Of a stretch of 44,176 bases of DNA, positions 1 to 6,763 are shown one piece after another (position 1 is the first letter of the stretch; each line of letters starts with the position of its first letter). This stretch comes from Pseudomonadota bacterium (GTDB lineage: Bacteria > Pseudomonadota > Alphaproteobacteria > Rhizobiales > Rhizobiaceae). Below the pieces are notes generated by a model. It saw only the letters and a list, made by a program, of their open reading frames with translations. It ran no database searches and was not told the DNA's origin. The position numbers and the translations under genes are program-made. Where the stretch lies: NCBI GenBank assembly GCA_023419535.1, contig JAEZXX010000048.1, positions 1-44,176 of the forward strand, written 5' to 3'.

Positions 1-283
1 ATTGCGAGCGGGCGGCTTCGATAGCGTTGAGGAAATCGCGGCCGATCTCAGCATCGGAAGCAGCCTCGTCCGCCTTCACCCCAGAGCCGATAGCGTCGTA
101 GGCGGTGCGGGCGCGGCGGAGGTCGCCGACAGTGGGCTGTTGGCTGGGCCAAAGAGCGTCCTCGATCAGGCAAGTATCCTCCGGACGGAGCTTGGGCGGC
201 TCGGAGTCGATAAGGCGAGCTGCGTTCGCGAACGGCTCCAGCGCTTGCCGCGCGAGGTCAGAGGCCATGGTGGTGGAGGTCAT
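1..283 (-). CDS. Hypothetical early protein, cut by left edge
   Basis: The first 94 codons are visible and the C-terminus lies beyond position 1. The reading frame is open from ATG 283, which overlaps the TGA of the preceding gene (ATGA), and contains a Pro/Asp/Ala-rich region without membrane segments. I do not recognise a family. If the window ends were joined, the next codon across the junction would be TAG, giving a protein that ends in AARSQ. ATG 268 is an in-frame alternative start. It belongs to the leftward early operon whose promoter is near 2003-2045. Confidence 0.6.
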   Translation of the reverse strand, partial: MTSTTMASDLARQALEPFANAARLIDSEPPKLRPEDTCLIEDALWPSQQPTVGDLRRARTAYDAIGSGVKADEAASDAEIGRDFLNAIEAARSQ

Positions 284-666
284 GCCGCCACCCATTCGCG
301 CTCGATCTCGATGAGGGCCGCATCGGCTCGTTCGAGGAATTCCGGGTCGTCGAGAAGGTCGTGGAAGGCCTGCGCGAGGACATGCTCCGCCCACCCGCTC
401 GTATCAGCGCGGGAATTCAGGCCGATGCCTTGGAAAGCCTGCCGATTGTGGCGGAAGCCTTCGATCTCGATATCATCGATACCGATCTCGTCACCGTCCC
501 GATAGACGTGAACCCGTCCTGCGAGGTCGTGGATGTGCAGGGTGCCGAGCCGTAGAGGCGCATTCGTCTCGACGACAGCGCGAGGCAGATCGTCAGACTT
601 CGGGGCCTTGTAGAAAGCGGCCATATGGTCGCTGATGACGCGGTCGAAGATGGGGTGCATGTTCAT
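280..666 (-). CDS. Hypothetical early protein, 128 aa
   Basis: A soluble acidic protein of about 128 residues, beginning MNMHPIFDRV and ending EIEREWVAA. ATG 666 is preferred over ATG 660 because a GGAG lies about 8 bases upstream and because ATG 666 overlaps the TGA of the upstream gene (TGATG). The middle contains a beta-rich stretch with HVYRDGDEIGID, followed by a helical C-terminus. No family is recognised. It is coupled on both sides in the leftward operon, so it is probably an early, repressor-controlled accessory gene. Confidence 0.65.
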   Translation of the reverse strand: MNMHPIFDRVISDHMAAFYKAPKSDDLPRAVVETNAPLRLGTLHIHDLAGRVHVYRDGDEIGIDDIEIEGFRHNRQAFQGIGLNSRADTSGWAEHVLAQAFHDLLDDPEFLERADAALIEIEREWVAA

Positions 667-809
667 CAGACTGCTCCGATCAACGGGTGAGAGTTGGCGA
701 GGAAGGACAGGCCAGCGAGAGCGAGACCGATGCAGGTCGCGAGCATCAGGCCGGCAGCGAGACGCTGACGGGGAGGAATCGTGGAGAGAGCGGTGCGGAG
801 GGCGGTCAT
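666..809 (-). CDS. Small membrane protein, 47 aa
   Basis: A 47-residue reading frame starts at ATG 809, overlapping the TGA of the 105-aa gene upstream (ATGA), and ends in TGA 668-666, which overlaps the next ATG. A basic N-terminus (MTALRTALSTIPPRQR) is followed by one hydrophobic segment, about residues 18-39 (AAGLMLATCIGLALAGLSFL), consistent with a single membrane helix. Function is unknown. The tight coupling on both sides is the main reason to call it. Confidence 0.6.
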   Translation of the reverse strand: MTALRTALSTIPPRQRLAAGLMLATCIGLALAGLSFLANSHPLIGAV

Positions 810-1123
810 TGCGCCGGCTCCGAGAGGGTCGGGCCGCACAGGATCGGCGCGAACTCGTAGAAATTGTCACCGGGCTCTGCGTATTCAGAGGGGCCGTGGC
901 GCTCCGGGTCGTAGATGCAGCGAGTGATCAGCTCCCGGTTCTCGGCAAGCATCTGCACGTAGCTGCCGTCGAGATCGTTACCCTCGAATGCGCTGGTGCC
1001 GATGATCCTCCGGGCGAACGACTTTAGACGCTCGTTCTCTGTACGGAGGGTGTCGATCTCGGCCTTGAGGTGGCTGACATGCGTCTCCGCAGACTGAGCC
1101 CTGTGCAGGAGGTAAGCGCTCAC
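806..1123 (-). CDS. Hypothetical coiled-coil protein, 105 aa
   Basis: GTG 1123 overlaps the TGA of the upstream membrane-protein gene (GTGA). The N-terminal half (about residues 10-35, ETHVSHLKAEIDTLRTENERLK) has a leucine-heptad, coiled-coil-like pattern. The C-terminal half is acidic and aromatic (SEYAEPGDNFYEFAP). Phages of alphaproteobacteria often carry similar short proteins of unknown role; I cannot assign a family. Confidence 0.65.
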   Translation of the reverse strand: MSAYLLHRAQSAETHVSHLKAEIDTLRTENERLKSFARRIIGTSAFEGNDLDGSYVQMLAENRELITRCIYDPERHGPSEYAEPGDNFYEFAPILCGPTLSEPAQ

Positions 1124-1344
1124 GACATCACCGCCGATCCAGCGCAGAACACGCCAACGAACAGGACGACACCAAAAAGCCGAGCGAGGTCAGGGCCGAA
1201 CACACGGCCAATCTCAGAGGCGAGGGCGGGAACCTGAGCCGCTTCCGCAGCGAGGCGGTGGAACGCTGCAAGCGTCGCGACACCGAGCACGCCCACCAGA
1301 GCGAAGAAGCCACGCGTGTAGAGAGGTTCGGGAGAGGAGCGCAT
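1120..1344 (-). CDS. Small two-helix membrane protein, 74 aa
   Basis: The protein has two hydrophobic segments, about residues 12-30 (GFFALVGVLGVATLAAFH) and 53-72 (LARLFGVVLFVGVFCAGSAVM), separated by an amphipathic linker, so it probably spans the inner membrane twice. It starts at ATG 1344, two bases after the stop of the 86-aa gene. Function unknown. As an early-operon membrane protein it might alter the host envelope, but nothing in the sequence proves that. Confidence 0.62.
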   Translation of the reverse strand: MRSSPEPLYTRGFFALVGVLGVATLAAFHRLAAEAAQVPALASEIGRVFGPDLARLFGVVLFVGVFCAGSAVMS

Positions 1345-1346
1345 GG

Positions 1347-1607
1347 TCAGCGGGCCTCACGGGCGGCGAGCATGGCGTCGGCGGCGATGTAGGCGGTCTT
1401 TGCCTGTGCTGCCCAATACCGTGCCAGCGCAGCATCGACGCTCTCGCCGTCATTCATCGGAAGCTCTTCGTCCGCCGTGCAGGCGAAGCCGGCCAGCGCC
1501 AGCCCCGCGAACCAGTCGCGGAGGGACATGCCGGCGTTGCCGCCATCGGGGTTAGAGCCTGGGTGAACCGGGAAGGCTCGCCCGCCGTCGTTAATGTTCT
1601 CTGCCAT
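1347..1607 (-). CDS. Hypothetical phage protein, 86 aa
   Basis: ATG 1607 is preceded by AGGAGG with 5-base spacing, the best ribosome site in this operon. The protein has an N-terminal GGxAFPxxPG-like segment and then MSLRDWFAGLALAGFA. This arrangement is common in small uncharacterised phage proteins that resemble one another across proteobacterial phages. The C-terminus is helical and alanine-rich. Its leader contains the hairpin at 1627-1645. No biochemical role is known to me. Confidence 0.72.
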   Translation of the reverse strand: MAENINDGGRAFPVHPGSNPDGGNAGMSLRDWFAGLALAGFACTADEELPMNDGESVDAALARYWAAQAKTAYIAADAMLAAREAR

Positions 1608-1626
1608 GCGATCCTCCTAGCGTTCC

Positions 1627-1679
1627 TGCCGGGGGATCCCCGGCAAACCATGCGTTTCCAACTCGGCTCGGAAGCCGAG
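1627..1679 (-). promoter_or_regulatory. Two stem-loops in an intergenic leader
   Basis: Between the 1691-1951 and 1347-1607 genes there are two hairpins: TGCCGGGG / CCCCGGCA with loop GAT (1627-1645) and CTCGGCT / AGCCGAG with loop CGGA (1662-1679). Neither is followed by a T-run on the minus strand, so they are not clear terminators. They may stabilise or process the operon RNA. Confidence 0.4.
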
Positions 1680-1690
1680 GCAGAAGCGCA

Positions 1691-1951
1691 TCAGCAGCGG
1701 CCCGCGAGCATGGAGATTCGGCTGCCGAGCGAGGCCGGCTTGCGGACCTTTCGGGCGTTCACAGCGCGGGTGATCTCGCGGGTGTCGGTCTCAACTTCCT
1801 GCGACCGAGAGCGCGCCGCGTGGGACAGGGAGCGAAGCGTGGCCTCGATGCGGGCCAGCTCCAAGCTGCTGTCTTCCTGGGAGATGAGTTCGGCCAGCTC
1901 GTTCATGAGGCCAACCGCTCGATTGCTGCGCGTCAGGTTGATGTGGGCCAT
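1691..1951 (-). CDS. First gene of leftward early operon, 86 aa
   Basis: A helical, charged protein of 86 residues. ATG 1951 has a GGAGAGAGA Shine-Dalgarno-like tract just upstream. Residues about 15-55 (LMNELAELISQEDSSLELARIEATLRSLSHAARSRSQEVE) form long amphipathic helices. No catalytic motif is seen. It is the first gene after promoter PL (2003-2032), so it should be made at once when the repressor leaves the operators. Confidence 0.66.
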   Translation of the reverse strand: MAHINLTRSNRAVGLMNELAELISQEDSSLELARIEATLRSLSHAARSRSQEVETDTREITRAVNARKVRKPASLGSRISMLAGRC

Positions 1952-2002
1952 CGTCTCTCTCCATCAGCCTGCCGGGTGATCCGGCGTCGTGCTGTTGGAA
2001 GG

Positions 2003-2045
2003 AAGATAGGTGCGTTATGCACCCTTCGTCAAGTGCGTTTCGCAC
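2003..2045 (-). promoter_or_regulatory. Leftward promoter PL with two repressor operators
   Basis: On the minus strand TTGACG (plus 2027-2032) is followed after 18 bases by TATCTT (plus 2003-2008). Two palindromes overlap it: GGTGCGTTATGCACC at 2009-2023, inside the spacer, and GTGCGTTTCGCAC at 2033-2045, just upstream of the -35. The same GTGCG..CGCAC motif occurs at the repressor/cro divergence, so the same repressor probably controls this early operon. Confidence 0.72.
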
Positions 2046-2056
2046 CTATACCGGAC

Positions 2057-2086
2057 AAAAAGAAACCCCGCCGGTGAGGGGCGGGG
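2057..2086 (-). terminator. Intrinsic terminator after repressor operon
   Basis: Read on the minus strand, CCCCGCC (2086-2080) pairs with GGCGGGG (2072-2066) and is followed by TTTCTTTTT (2065-2057). It lies about 20 bases beyond the stop of the membrane-protein gene at 2109. It should separate the repressor transcript from the PL promoter immediately downstream. Confidence 0.8.
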
Positions 2087-2108
2087 CACTAGGCGCCGGT
2101 GAAACGCA

Positions 2109-2753
2109 TTACGACAGGCGGCAGAATGCGATTGAGTTGTCGCCGCTGTACGGGCTTTTGATATGCAGGGTCCAACGGGATAGCCCCATCGCCATCTGTC
2201 CGCTTAGGGTGGCGATCTGATTACAGAGATCACGCGCTTGGCCGGGAAGCATGCTGGCCGACAGAGTGATGGTCGAGTGCCATGCCGAGTACTCGCAAGG
2301 CGCGCTCGTTTCACCTGATGAATCGAGAAGGCGACACAAAAGGCCAGCATTATCGATCGCATCGCGGGGACGAGAGCGCGCAGACTGCACGGGTTCGGGA
2401 TCGGGCGATGGGTCCGATGCCAAAGCTGGACGAGAGGTAGGTCGCGCAATTTCCCCTGTCGAAACGCCTAGATCTGCCGTCTCAGCCGCAACTGGTTCAT
2501 CGACTTCCACAGACTGGGCAGTGGACGCGACTTCTGCCGTCCCTTCTTCTGGCGCGCTGCCTGGAGGCAACGGAAAAAGGATCGCCAATCCGATAATGGA
2601 TGCGAACGCGATGCCTGCGATTTTCGCCGCTGTTTTGACATGCCATCGAGCGCGAGTCCGGACAGACGGGACTATCTCAGCGAGAGCCGCGACGATGAAC
2701 CAACCGATCGCCGCCACGAGTACGAGAGCTGCTACGGGGATGAGTGCGTTCAT
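2109..2753 (-). CDS. Membrane protein co-transcribed with repressor
   Basis: A 214-aa protein with two hydrophobic segments (about residues 4-27 and 43-62), a Pro/Glu/Ser-rich linker (about 65-130), and a C-terminal soluble domain with several cysteines. The gene begins 12 bases after the repressor stop, runs in the same direction, and ends in the terminator at 2057-2086. It should therefore be expressed in the lysogen from the repressor promoter, the same position as rexAB behind lambda cI. By analogy it is a candidate superinfection-exclusion or lysogenic-conversion protein; the sequence itself resembles no family I know. Confidence 0.7.
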   Translation of the reverse strand: MNALIPVAALVLVAAIGWFIVAALAEIVPSVRTRARWHVKTAAKIAGIAFASIIGLAILFPLPPGSAPEEGTAEVASTAQSVEVDEPVAAETADLGVSTGEIARPTSRPALASDPSPDPEPVQSARSRPRDAIDNAGLLCRLLDSSGETSAPCEYSAWHSTITLSASMLPGQARDLCNQIATLSGQMAMGLSRWTLHIKSPYSGDNSIAFCRLS

Positions 2754-2765
2754 CGTTCTCTCGCC

Positions 2766-3383
2766 TTATAGGTCCGTAATCACCCGGCGCACCCGACCAA
2801 AAACGTACAGGTCCTTGTCGCCGATTGGCATTGCGTAATGCTCGGGATGCCAGCTGTAAGGCGTCAGCATTGGCTCTGGAGTAAGGCGGTACTGCTTGAA
2901 AGTCGCCGCCCCATCGTCGAGGGCAAAAACGTATGCCTTGCCGTCGAGCAAGGTGTCGTCCGCCTGGTTCACGATGATGATCGATCCGTCCGGCGCTACC
3001 CGGTCCATGCTTGTCCCCTCAACCGTCAGCGCGAACCATTTGCCCTTCGGCAAGTGCGACACCTTGATATGCCGCTCGATATCAGCGGCACGAACGCCAT
3101 CCTGCGATTTGAAAGCGCTGGCACTGATCTTCGAGAGGAGGGGCACGTCGATCGTATCTTCGCTGCCACCCTCGCCAGTTAAAAGCCAGCCCTCAGAAAC
3201 GCGGAAGGCGTCAGCGTAACGACCAGCTGATCGAGATAACCCACGTTCGCCGCGCTCGTGTTGGACGTAGGTCTCGTACTTCCAGCCATACCGCATGGCC
3301 GCTTCTCGGGCGCTTTTGAATCCGCGATCCAAACGAGCCTGTTCAAGTCGCTTCGCAGCGTCGGGGCGGTCATCGAAACTCAT
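2766..3383 (-). CDS. Lysogeny repressor, HTH plus S24 peptidase fold
   Basis: A 205-aa CI-type repressor. Residues about 8-60 form an XRE-like helix-turn-helix (AREAAMRYGWKYETYVQHERG). The C-terminus is a LexA/S24 domain with the Ser-Lys dyad visible at S125 (GTSMDRVAPDGS) and K163 (ATFKQYRL). The longer frame to 3446 reads through an operator and lacks a ribosome site, so ATG 3383 is the likely start; no good Shine-Dalgarno precedes it. The linker has ISASAF where many relatives have an Ala-Gly cleavage pair. It should bind the GTGCGTnnCGCAC operators at 2009-2045 and 3386-3446. Confidence 0.88.
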   Translation of the reverse strand: MSFDDRPDAAKRLEQARLDRGFKSAREAAMRYGWKYETYVQHERGERGLSRSAGRYADAFRVSEGWLLTGEGGSEDTIDVPLLSKISASAFKSQDGVRAADIERHIKVSHLPKGKWFALTVEGTSMDRVAPDGSIIIVNQADDTLLDGKAYVFALDDGAATFKQYRLTPEPMLTPYSWHPEHYAMPIGDKDLYVFGRVRRVITDL

Positions 3384-3385
3384 AA

Positions 3386-3446
3386 GTGCAGACTGCACGT
3401 GATTATAGGTGCGTTTCGACTTGACATTGATCCGTGCGTAACGCAC
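3386..3446. promoter_or_regulatory. Operator region between repressor and cro
   Basis: Three related palindromes: GTGCAGACTGCAC (3386-3398), GTGCGTTTCGAC (3409-3420, one base short of the consensus) and GTGCGTAACGCAC (3434-3446). A perfect minus-strand -10, TATAAT, lies at 3407-3402 and fits the repressor promoter, with only a weak -35. For the rightward promoter TTGACA is present at 3421-3426, but the best -10-like sequence (TATTGG, 3448-3453) is oddly far away, so the exact promoter is unclear. Confidence 0.75.
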
Positions 3447-3456
3447 CTATTGGCTC

Positions 3457-3675
3457 ATGCGATACGAGCCGAACGACATCAAAGCCCTCCGCACCCGACT
3501 TTCGCTCTCGCAGGGCGAATTGGCCGAGATGCTTGGCATACACCGCTCGAACGTTTCCCGCTGGGAAGCTGGTGAGACGAGGCCACGCGGTCCCGTTCTC
3601 CGGCTTCTGAGCCAGATCGACAAGCCGGCCCATCTCCCCAAGACGCGCGGCGCCAACATGGCTGTCAGCGCATGA
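3457..3675 (+). CDS. Cro-like HTH regulator
   Basis: A 72-aa protein made almost entirely of an XRE-family helix-turn-helix (LSLSQGELAEMLGIHRSNVSRWEAGE is the recognition core, about residues 16-41). It is divergent from the S24 repressor across the operators and is the first rightward gene, the standard Cro position. No Shine-Dalgarno is visible before ATG 3457, so the message may be leaderless or poorly translated. It probably competes for the same operators to favour lytic growth. Confidence 0.85.
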   Translation: MRYEPNDIKALRTRLSLSQGELAEMLGIHRSNVSRWEAGETRPRGPVLRLLSQIDKPAHLPKTRGANMAVSA

Positions 3676-3791
3676 CCCCCTCCACCTACACCCGCCCCGA
3701 CGGCGTCACGATGCACCCCGTCGCCGCGCATCAATTCGTGTCCGAAGCCACGGCTCGCCGGCTCGGTCTGCTCGGGAGGCCTGCGCGATGA
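3672..3791 (+). CDS. Small hypothetical protein, 39 aa
   Basis: ATG 3672 overlaps the cro stop (ATGA) and the frame closes at TGA 3789-3791, which overlaps the next ATG. The product, beginning MTPSTYTRPDGVTMHPVAAH, has a helical C-terminus rich in Ala and Arg. Translational coupling on both sides supports it; no function is known. Confidence 0.5.
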   Translation: MTPSTYTRPDGVTMHPVAAHQFVSEATARRLGLLGRPAR

Positions 3792-4003
3792 TGGCTGTAT
3801 GGCACGACGTAGGTGATGCGGGTGAGGGCGCGCGGCAGGGTGCGGCGGATAGCGGCCGATATCAGAGCAAGGTTTGGGCGCTCGCTATCCTTGCCCTGGT
3901 TCTGATTGGCTGCGGCGTTCTGGCTCATGGGTGTGAGGTAAATGACGCTTTCGCGGCCGTCACCGAAAACGACGGCGCTCGTGTTTCGCGAGGTGTCCGG
4001 TGA
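3788..4003 (+). CDS. Small single-pass membrane protein
   Basis: 71 aa with one hydrophobic helix at about residues 28-46 (VWALAILALVLIGCGVLAHG). GGGAGG at 3774-3779 sits about 8 bases before ATG 3788; ATG 3791 is an alternative. It lies between cro and the CII-like gene and is coupled to both. Function unknown. Confidence 0.6.
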   Translation: MMAVWHDVGDAGEGARQGAADSGRYQSKVWALAILALVLIGCGVLAHGCEVNDAFAAVTENDGARVSRGVR

Positions 4004-4488
4004 TGGACCTCCGCAAATCCACGGGCCAGATGCGCCTTGCGATCAAAGCCGCCGTCAGGCGCGCGATCGAGATGGCTGGCGGTGGCCGGTCTGTCGAACA
4101 CGTCACCCGCGTCTCCCATTCGGTTCTCAGCCGATACGCCAGCGCCAGCGCTGAGCACGCCGAAAGCCATTGCCCGATCGATGTGGCGATGGATCTCGAC
4201 CTTGAGGCTGGCGGTGATCCGATCCTTCGCGCCTGGGCCGACGCGCGCGGCTACGAGCTGACGGCTCGCGAGCCCGTCGTCGTCGCGACCGATGCGCCCT
4301 GGTGCATGAAGATAAGCGACATGGTCGCCCAGGACGGGCGCGTTCTGTCCTCGCTCCTCTCTGCGATCTCGGACGGAGACATTTCGCCGGCTGACGCGCG
4401 CTGCATCCTGCCGGAGCTCGACAAGGAGATGGACCTTCTGCGCCGCGTGCGCGAGCGCGTCATCGCCGAAGCCGGTGTTGCGCGATGA
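4003..4488 (+). CDS. CII-like phage regulatory protein
   Basis: 161 aa. The N-terminal half (IKAAVRRAIEMAGGGRSVEHVTRVSHSVLSRY, about residues 13-45, then HCPIDVAMDLDLEAGGDPIL) matches the layout of the phage regulatory CII family seen in P2/CP76-type phages: a helical DNA-binding segment, then a conserved H..ID...DL stretch. The C-terminal half is a helical bundle. TGATG overlap with the upstream gene and a GAGG 9 bases before ATG 4003 favour this start over GTG 4000. Position right after cro supports a lysis-lysogeny or replication-control role. Confidence 0.68.
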   Translation: MDLRKSTGQMRLAIKAAVRRAIEMAGGGRSVEHVTRVSHSVLSRYASASAEHAESHCPIDVAMDLDLEAGGDPILRAWADARGYELTAREPVVVATDAPWCMKISDMVAQDGRVLSSLLSAISDGDISPADARCILPELDKEMDLLRRVRERVIAEAGVAR

Positions 4489-5024
4489 CCGCCGCTCTCG
4501 CCCTCAACCCGATCGCGCCCGTGGCAAGGCGTGGTGAGCAGGCCGGGGAGGGCACCTCCCGGCTCTCCCCGGTCAATTTCACATGCCCGGTGCCGCCGTC
4601 GGTCAATGCGGCTTACCGCAACACGAAGCACGGGCGCGCGAAGACGAAAGCCTATGAGGATTGGCGGTTAGCTGCCGCCGCAGCGATCCGTCGCCAGCGC
4701 GTTCCGTTCGTGCCGGGCCACGTGATCCTGAACATGGCCTTCGAGATCAACATCGCTCACGCCGACGCTTCGAACCGCATCAAGCTGTTGGAAGACCTTC
4801 TTGGCAAGCGTCACGGCGTCGGCATCATCGACGACGACAGCCTCGTGCCTGGCGGGCTCTATTCCAAGCTGCCGCCAACCAATGGCGCGGCTCACATCCA
4901 GATTTGGCCGGTGCAGATGCTCACGGCCACTTTCCATCCCTCGCAGAACGGCGCGAGCGGGGCGTGGATCATTGATGCGCCATTCCAGCAAGAGGAGGAG
5001 TATCGTGGCGCTATCGCTCAGTGA
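4485..5024 (+). CDS. RusA-family Holliday junction resolvase
   Basis: 179 aa. After an extra N-terminal tail of about 30 residues the RusA fold begins (FTCPVPPSVNAAYRNTKHGR). The metal-binding aspartates are visible in ADASNRIKLLEDLL (D94, N97, K100, D104) and in the IIDDDS motif about residue 115. RusA cuts four-way DNA junctions symmetrically, which helps resolve recombination intermediates before packaging. It overlaps the CII-like gene by four bases and the Sak4-like gene by 20. Confidence 0.85.
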   Translation: MTAALALNPIAPVARRGEQAGEGTSRLSPVNFTCPVPPSVNAAYRNTKHGRAKTKAYEDWRLAAAAAIRRQRVPFVPGHVILNMAFEINIAHADASNRIKLLEDLLGKRHGVGIIDDDSLVPGGLYSKLPPTNGAAHIQIWPVQMLTATFHPSQNGASGAWIIDAPFQQEEEYRGAIAQ

Positions 5025-5811
5025 TCTCCGCACCGTCCGGGCCGACCAGCCCGCGAGAGTCCTAATCTACGGCAACGAGGGCGTCGGCAAGACGACCTTG
5101 GCGTCCGAGTTCCCGAACGCCGTCTTCCTCCAGTGCGAGGAAGGCACGCCGGGCGAGACCGAGCTGACGTCGTTCGGCACGCTGCCCGACTTCAACGGTG
5201 TGATGGAAGCGATGACCGCTCTCTACGACGGCGAGCACGACTTCCAGACCCTCGTGGTCGACTCGGTGACGGCGCTCCAGGCGATGATCTTCGCCGAGGT
5301 CTGCCGGCGCGGCGACGAGCATGGGAATGCGAAAAGCCGGATTGAAGATTTCGGCTACGGCAAGGGCTACGCCAACGCCAAGCCGGTCCTGCGCGAGTTC
5401 CAGGACGGCTGCGACGCGCTTCGGCGCGACCGGGGCATGTCGATCGTGCTGATCGCCCACTCGGTCGTCACGACGTTCAACGACCCGGAGACGCAGGCCT
5501 ACGATCGGTACGAGATCGACCTACACAAGCAGCTGAACGGCCAGATCACCCGCGACCTCGACGCGATCCTGCTCCTCAAGAAGCCGGTGAATATGAAGGT
5601 TGAAGACGGGAAGGGCTTCAACCAGAAGCGCGCCCGCGCCGAGGGCTCGGCCTCGACAGTCAAGATCCACGCCGTTGGCAAGCCGGCGTTCGTGGCGAAG
5701 AACCGGTACGGCATCCCCGCCGAGCTCCTGTTCAACCGCGGCGAGGGCTACTCGGCCCTCGCTCAGTACCTCCCGGCGCCCGTCGCCGCCCCCCTCAAGA
5801 ACGCAGCTTAA
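5005..5811 (+). CDS. Sak4-like RecA-fold recombinase ATPase
   Basis: GTG 5005 is chosen because GAGGAGGAG ends four bases before it; the frame is open farther upstream only through RusA. The 268-aa product has Walker A GNEGVGKTT (23-31) and Walker B TLVVDS (82-87), followed by RecA-like core strands (SIVLIAHSVV). Sak4-type proteins are phage single-strand annealing/strand-exchange ATPases. RusA before it and DUF669 after it complete a typical recombination module. Confidence 0.85.
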   Translation: MALSLSDLRTVRADQPARVLIYGNEGVGKTTLASEFPNAVFLQCEEGTPGETELTSFGTLPDFNGVMEAMTALYDGEHDFQTLVVDSVTALQAMIFAEVCRRGDEHGNAKSRIEDFGYGKGYANAKPVLREFQDGCDALRRDRGMSIVLIAHSVVTTFNDPETQAYDRYEIDLHKQLNGQITRDLDAILLLKKPVNMKVEDGKGFNQKRARAEGSASTVKIHAVGKPAFVAKNRYGIPAELLFNRGEGYSALAQYLPAPVAAPLKNAA

Positions 5812-5822
5812 GGAGCGCTGAC

Positions 5823-6347
5823 ATGGTCGATATCTCTGGTTTCAATGCCAACGACGTGGACATGACGAACGAGTTCGACTCGCTTCCCGTCGGCCGCTAC
5901 CACGCCGAGATCGTGAACTGCGAAGAGCGCGACATCGGACGCGACGGCGAGAAGGGCACGAAGCTGACTTTCCAGTGGAAGGTCGTCACCGGCCCCTGCG
6001 AAGGGCGGATGATCTGGCAGGACGTGCTCCACGCCTACAACGTCGAGGGCGAGAAGGGCGACAAGACGCGCGAGAACGCGACGAAGGACCTGTCGGCCAT
6101 CTGCCTCGCCGTCGGCAAGCCGGCGCCGAAGAGCACCGACGAGCTCCTGAACATCCCCTGCATGATCAAGGTCGTCGTGAAGAAGGGCACCAACGGCTAC
6201 GAGGACAGCACCCAGGTGGCTGGCTTCGGGCAGGGCGCCACAAAGATCGGCGCCGCTGGCTCCAACGTCGCCACCCGCTCCGCCCCTCCGGCCCAGCAGC
6301 AGCGCGCCGCCTCGAGCGGTGGCGGCGGTTGGAAGCGCTCCGCCTGA
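5823..6347 (+). CDS. DUF669 protein, probable ssDNA-binding partner
   Basis: 174 aa with the DUF669 signature (FDSLPVGRYHAEIVNCEERDI, LTFQWKVVTGPCEGRMIWQDVLH, later VVKKGTNGYEDSTQVAGF) and a low-complexity Gly/Ser/Gln C-terminal tail (AQQQRAASSGGGGWKR) reminiscent of SSB tails. DUF669 genes commonly accompany Sak4-type recombinases. A role in binding single-stranded DNA is inferred from that pairing and the tail, not shown. Confidence 0.82.
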   Translation: MVDISGFNANDVDMTNEFDSLPVGRYHAEIVNCEERDIGRDGEKGTKLTFQWKVVTGPCEGRMIWQDVLHAYNVEGEKGDKTRENATKDLSAICLAVGKPAPKSTDELLNIPCMIKVVVKKGTNGYEDSTQVAGFGQGATKIGAAGSNVATRSAPPAQQQRAASSGGGGWKRSA

Positions 6348-6439
6348 TGTAGCGGCCGGGCGGGTAGAGGCCTCAGAAACCAGCCCGCCCGGCACCCCCA
6401 TCGACCAACGATTTGGCATTGCTCGAAAGGACCGAGACA

Positions 6440-6763
6440 ATGAACAGGGAAGCTGTGTCTTTCAACCCGGCGGCCACGAACCGCCACCCCGTCGATCAGC
6501 TTGCGCTGATCCGGGAGACGATCAAGAACCTCCAGGAGCGCGAAGGCGAGCTGAAGGCGGAAGTCGGCACCCTCATGGGGTCCGCTGACAGCCTCGGCGG
6601 AGCCGAGTTCATCGCGCGGCAGACCGTCTCCGAGCGGAAGGGAGCGCTGGACGAGAAGGCGCTTAAGGCTGCCGGCATCGATGCGGACAAGTTCCGGAAG
6701 CCGTCGACCAGCGTCTACTCCATCCGGCTCGACCGCCGCGCTCTGAATGAGGAGGCGGCGTGA
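6440..6763 (+). CDS. Hypothetical helical protein, 107 aa
   Basis: ATG 6440 follows GAAAGGA by about 8 bases; the longer frame from 6413 lacks a ribosome site. The central region (LALIRETIKNLQEREGELKAEVGTL, about residues 17-41) is coiled-coil-like, followed by EFIARQTVSERKGALDEKALKAAGI. Short proteins of this type lie beside recombination genes in many alphaproteobacterial phages. Function is not known. Confidence 0.68.
   Translation: MNREAVSFNPAATNRHPVDQLALIRETIKNLQEREGELKAEVGTLMGSADSLGGAEFIARQTVSERKGALDEKALKAAGIDADKFRKPSTSVYSIRLDRRALNEEAA

Noticed and set aside
3421..3453. A standard sigma-70 rightward promoter from TTGACA to TATTGG
   Set aside because: The spacer would be 21 bases, outside the usual range; the -35 is probably another sequence or needs activation.
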